DNA of 64,000 bases from Thermobispora bispora DSM 43833 (GTDB lineage Bacteria; Actinomycetota; Actinomycetes; Streptosporangiales; Streptosporangiaceae). The number at the start of each line of letters is the position of its first letter. Position 1 is the stretch's first letter. Under the pieces are notes generated by a model. The model searched no databases. It had not been told where the DNA came from and saw nothing but the letters and a program-made list of their open reading frames with translations. Location of the stretch: positions 2,666,001 to 2,730,000 of the forward strand of contig NC_014165.1 in NCBI RefSeq assembly GCF_000092645.1. The letters are read 5' to 3'. This document shows, piece by piece, positions 63,281-64,000 of the stretch. Both the position numbers and the translations under genes were made by a program.

Positions 63281-63320
63281 CCGTTCCCGAATTCGAGATA
63301 CCGTTCCCGACTTCGATATG
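63281..63320. promoter_or_regulatory. 20-bp tandem repeat at the promoter of the oxidoreductase gene
   Basis: CCGTTCCCGAATTCGAGATA (63281-63300) is followed directly by CCGTTCCCGACTTCGATATG (63301-63320), the second running into the start codon. The embedded CGAATTCG is palindromic. A third, partial match lies at 63269. Regular 20-bp spacing suggests a regulator-binding array. Confidence 0.45.
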
Positions 63321-63768
63321 ACTGCCGAACCCCGCTCCCGCGCGCAGCGCCGCCGCGACACCGAGCACCGCCTCAACCACGACGTCGACGTCTGGGTGGC
63401 CACCGCCTCACCGGACGGCCTGCCGTACCTGGTGCCGCTCTCCTTCGACTGGGACGGCGAGACCCTGCTGCTCGCCACCCCGGCCCACAGCCCGACCGGC
63501 CGGAACCTGGCCGCCACCCGGACCGTCCGGCTGGGGCTGGGCCACACCCGCGACGTGACCGTGATCGACGGCGACGTCGAGGTGCTCGAGATGGACGCGC
63601 TGCCCAAGGAGCGCGGCGACCGGTTCGCCGCGCGCACCGGCTTCGACCCGCGCGCTGGCCACGCCGTACCGCTGGTTCCGCGTCACGCCGCGCCGGATCC
63701 AGGCCTGGCGCGAGGAGAACGAGCTGACCGGCCGGGAGCTGATGCGCGACGGCCGCTGGCTGGCCTGA
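63318..63768 (+). pseudogene. PNPOx-like flavin/F420 oxidoreductase, frameshifted
   Basis: The split-barrel family protein starts MTAEPRSRAQRRRDTEHRLN, with VWVATASPDGLPYLVPLSFD and TRTVRLGLGHTRDVTVIDGD. At about 63651-63656 the reading frame breaks. The correct C-terminus continues in another frame as LATPYRWFRVTPRRIQAWRE and ends with RELMRDGRWLA at 63768. One extra G in the CGCGCGCTGG tract explains it. Otherwise well preserved, so a sequencing error or recent mutation is likely. Confidence 0.82.
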
Positions 63769-63931
63769 ACCGGGCCGCCGCGCGGCCGGGTCCGGGGACG
63801 CCGGGATCCGGCCGCGCCCGGCTCCGCCAGGAGCGTAATTCCGCAGGTCATCGCGGGTGATGCCACCAGAATGCACCGGACGGTGCGGACCGCGCCGCCC
63901 GGACGAACCGGCAGATGGGAGAGACACGAGC

Positions 63932-64000
63932 ATGGCCACGAGCGGCACGTCGCCGGTGCACGTCGCCGACAGCCACGACGTGATCCGCGTGCACGGCGCA
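63932..64000 (+). CDS. UvrA-like excinuclease ABC subunit, start only (runs off window)
   Basis: Only 23 codons are present: MATSGTSPVHVADSHDVIRV followed by HGA. The stretch DSHDVIRVHGA matches the N-terminus of actinobacterial UvrA-like paralogues, where it precedes the ABC ATPase core. GGGAGAG lies eight bases before the ATG. Such paralogues are often linked to drug tolerance. Identification rests on a short fragment. Confidence 0.65.
   Translation, partial: MATSGTSPVHVADSHDVIRVHGA

Noticed and set aside
1-64000. tRNA or rRNA genes
   Set aside because: No T-loop GGTTCGAATCC-type motif in a cloverleaf context and no rRNA signature was noticed; a covariance-model scan would be decisive.

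Overview
The window is very GC-rich DNA (above 70% by eye) with GTG and TTG starts, purine-rich ribosome-binding sites and many typically actinobacterial families: SepH, DUF4193, DUF4235, DUF1876, PAC2, a ferrochelatase with extra cysteines, and a type-A RNase P RNA. It looks like chromosomal DNA of a filamentous actinomycete. Streptosporangiales is my best guess, but the genus cannot be fixed from the sequence alone. No phage, insertion sequence, CRISPR array, tRNA or rRNA was seen.

Layout. 1-9.5 kb: start of valS (leftward), DUF4235 protein, trehalose-6-phosphate synthase, DUF4193 protein with an EcsC-like partner, an OmpR-type response regulator and histidine kinase, an inositol-monophosphatase-like enzyme and ferrochelatase. 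9.5-20.7 kb: lytic transglycosylase, MFS transporter, FAD sugar-lactone oxidase, the septation regulator SepH, a PEBP lipoprotein, a repeat-rich single-pass membrane protein behind two tiny coupled ORFs, an NAD-dependent epimerase-like protein and an amidohydrolase. 21-28 kb: thioesterase-like protein, rnpB, a coupled Nif3 / zinc-ribbon / RNase H-phosphatase operon, an orphan histidine kinase and a membrane-anchored unknown. 28.5-34.5 kb: a diiron oxygenase-SDR pair, then a GH5-GH43 polysaccharide operon divergent from a LacI regulator with three GAAA-centred palindromes between them. 35-40.5 kb: three tightly packed genes, namely an alpha/beta-hydrolase-like membrane protein lacking its nucleophile serine, a hydrolase-ABC ATPase fusion, and a permease. 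40.5-51.7 kb: small acidic protein, ankyrin protein, PAC2 protein, tyrosine phosphatase, SGNH hydrolase, HAD phosphatase, HrpA helicase, a receiver-less winged-helix protein, a frameshifted PfkB sugar kinase and a small membrane protein. 52-55 kb: stress block of two tandem-domain universal stress proteins around an Hsp20. 55-60 kb: ATP-dependent DNA ligase, cytoplasmic-looking subtilase, a small helical protein and an Ala/Gln-rich repeat protein in one leftward array. 60-64 kb: an internally deleted metallo-beta-lactamase gene, a phosphotransferase, two mini zinc-finger proteins, AraC regulator plus VOC protein, a frameshifted flavin/F420-type oxidoreductase and the start of a UvrA-like gene.

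The best candidates for undescribed biology are the subtilase / Ala-Gln-rich protein array (about 56.2-59.7 kb) and the pseudo-hydrolase / hydrolase-ABC fusion / permease operon (about 35.1-40.5 kb). Other notable signals are the operator triad of the glycosidase cluster, a chain of three 4-nt-overlapping ORFs at 16.2-16.4 kb, an unusual base in the most conserved block of rnpB, and decayed tandem repeats with periods of 37-46 bp between genes.
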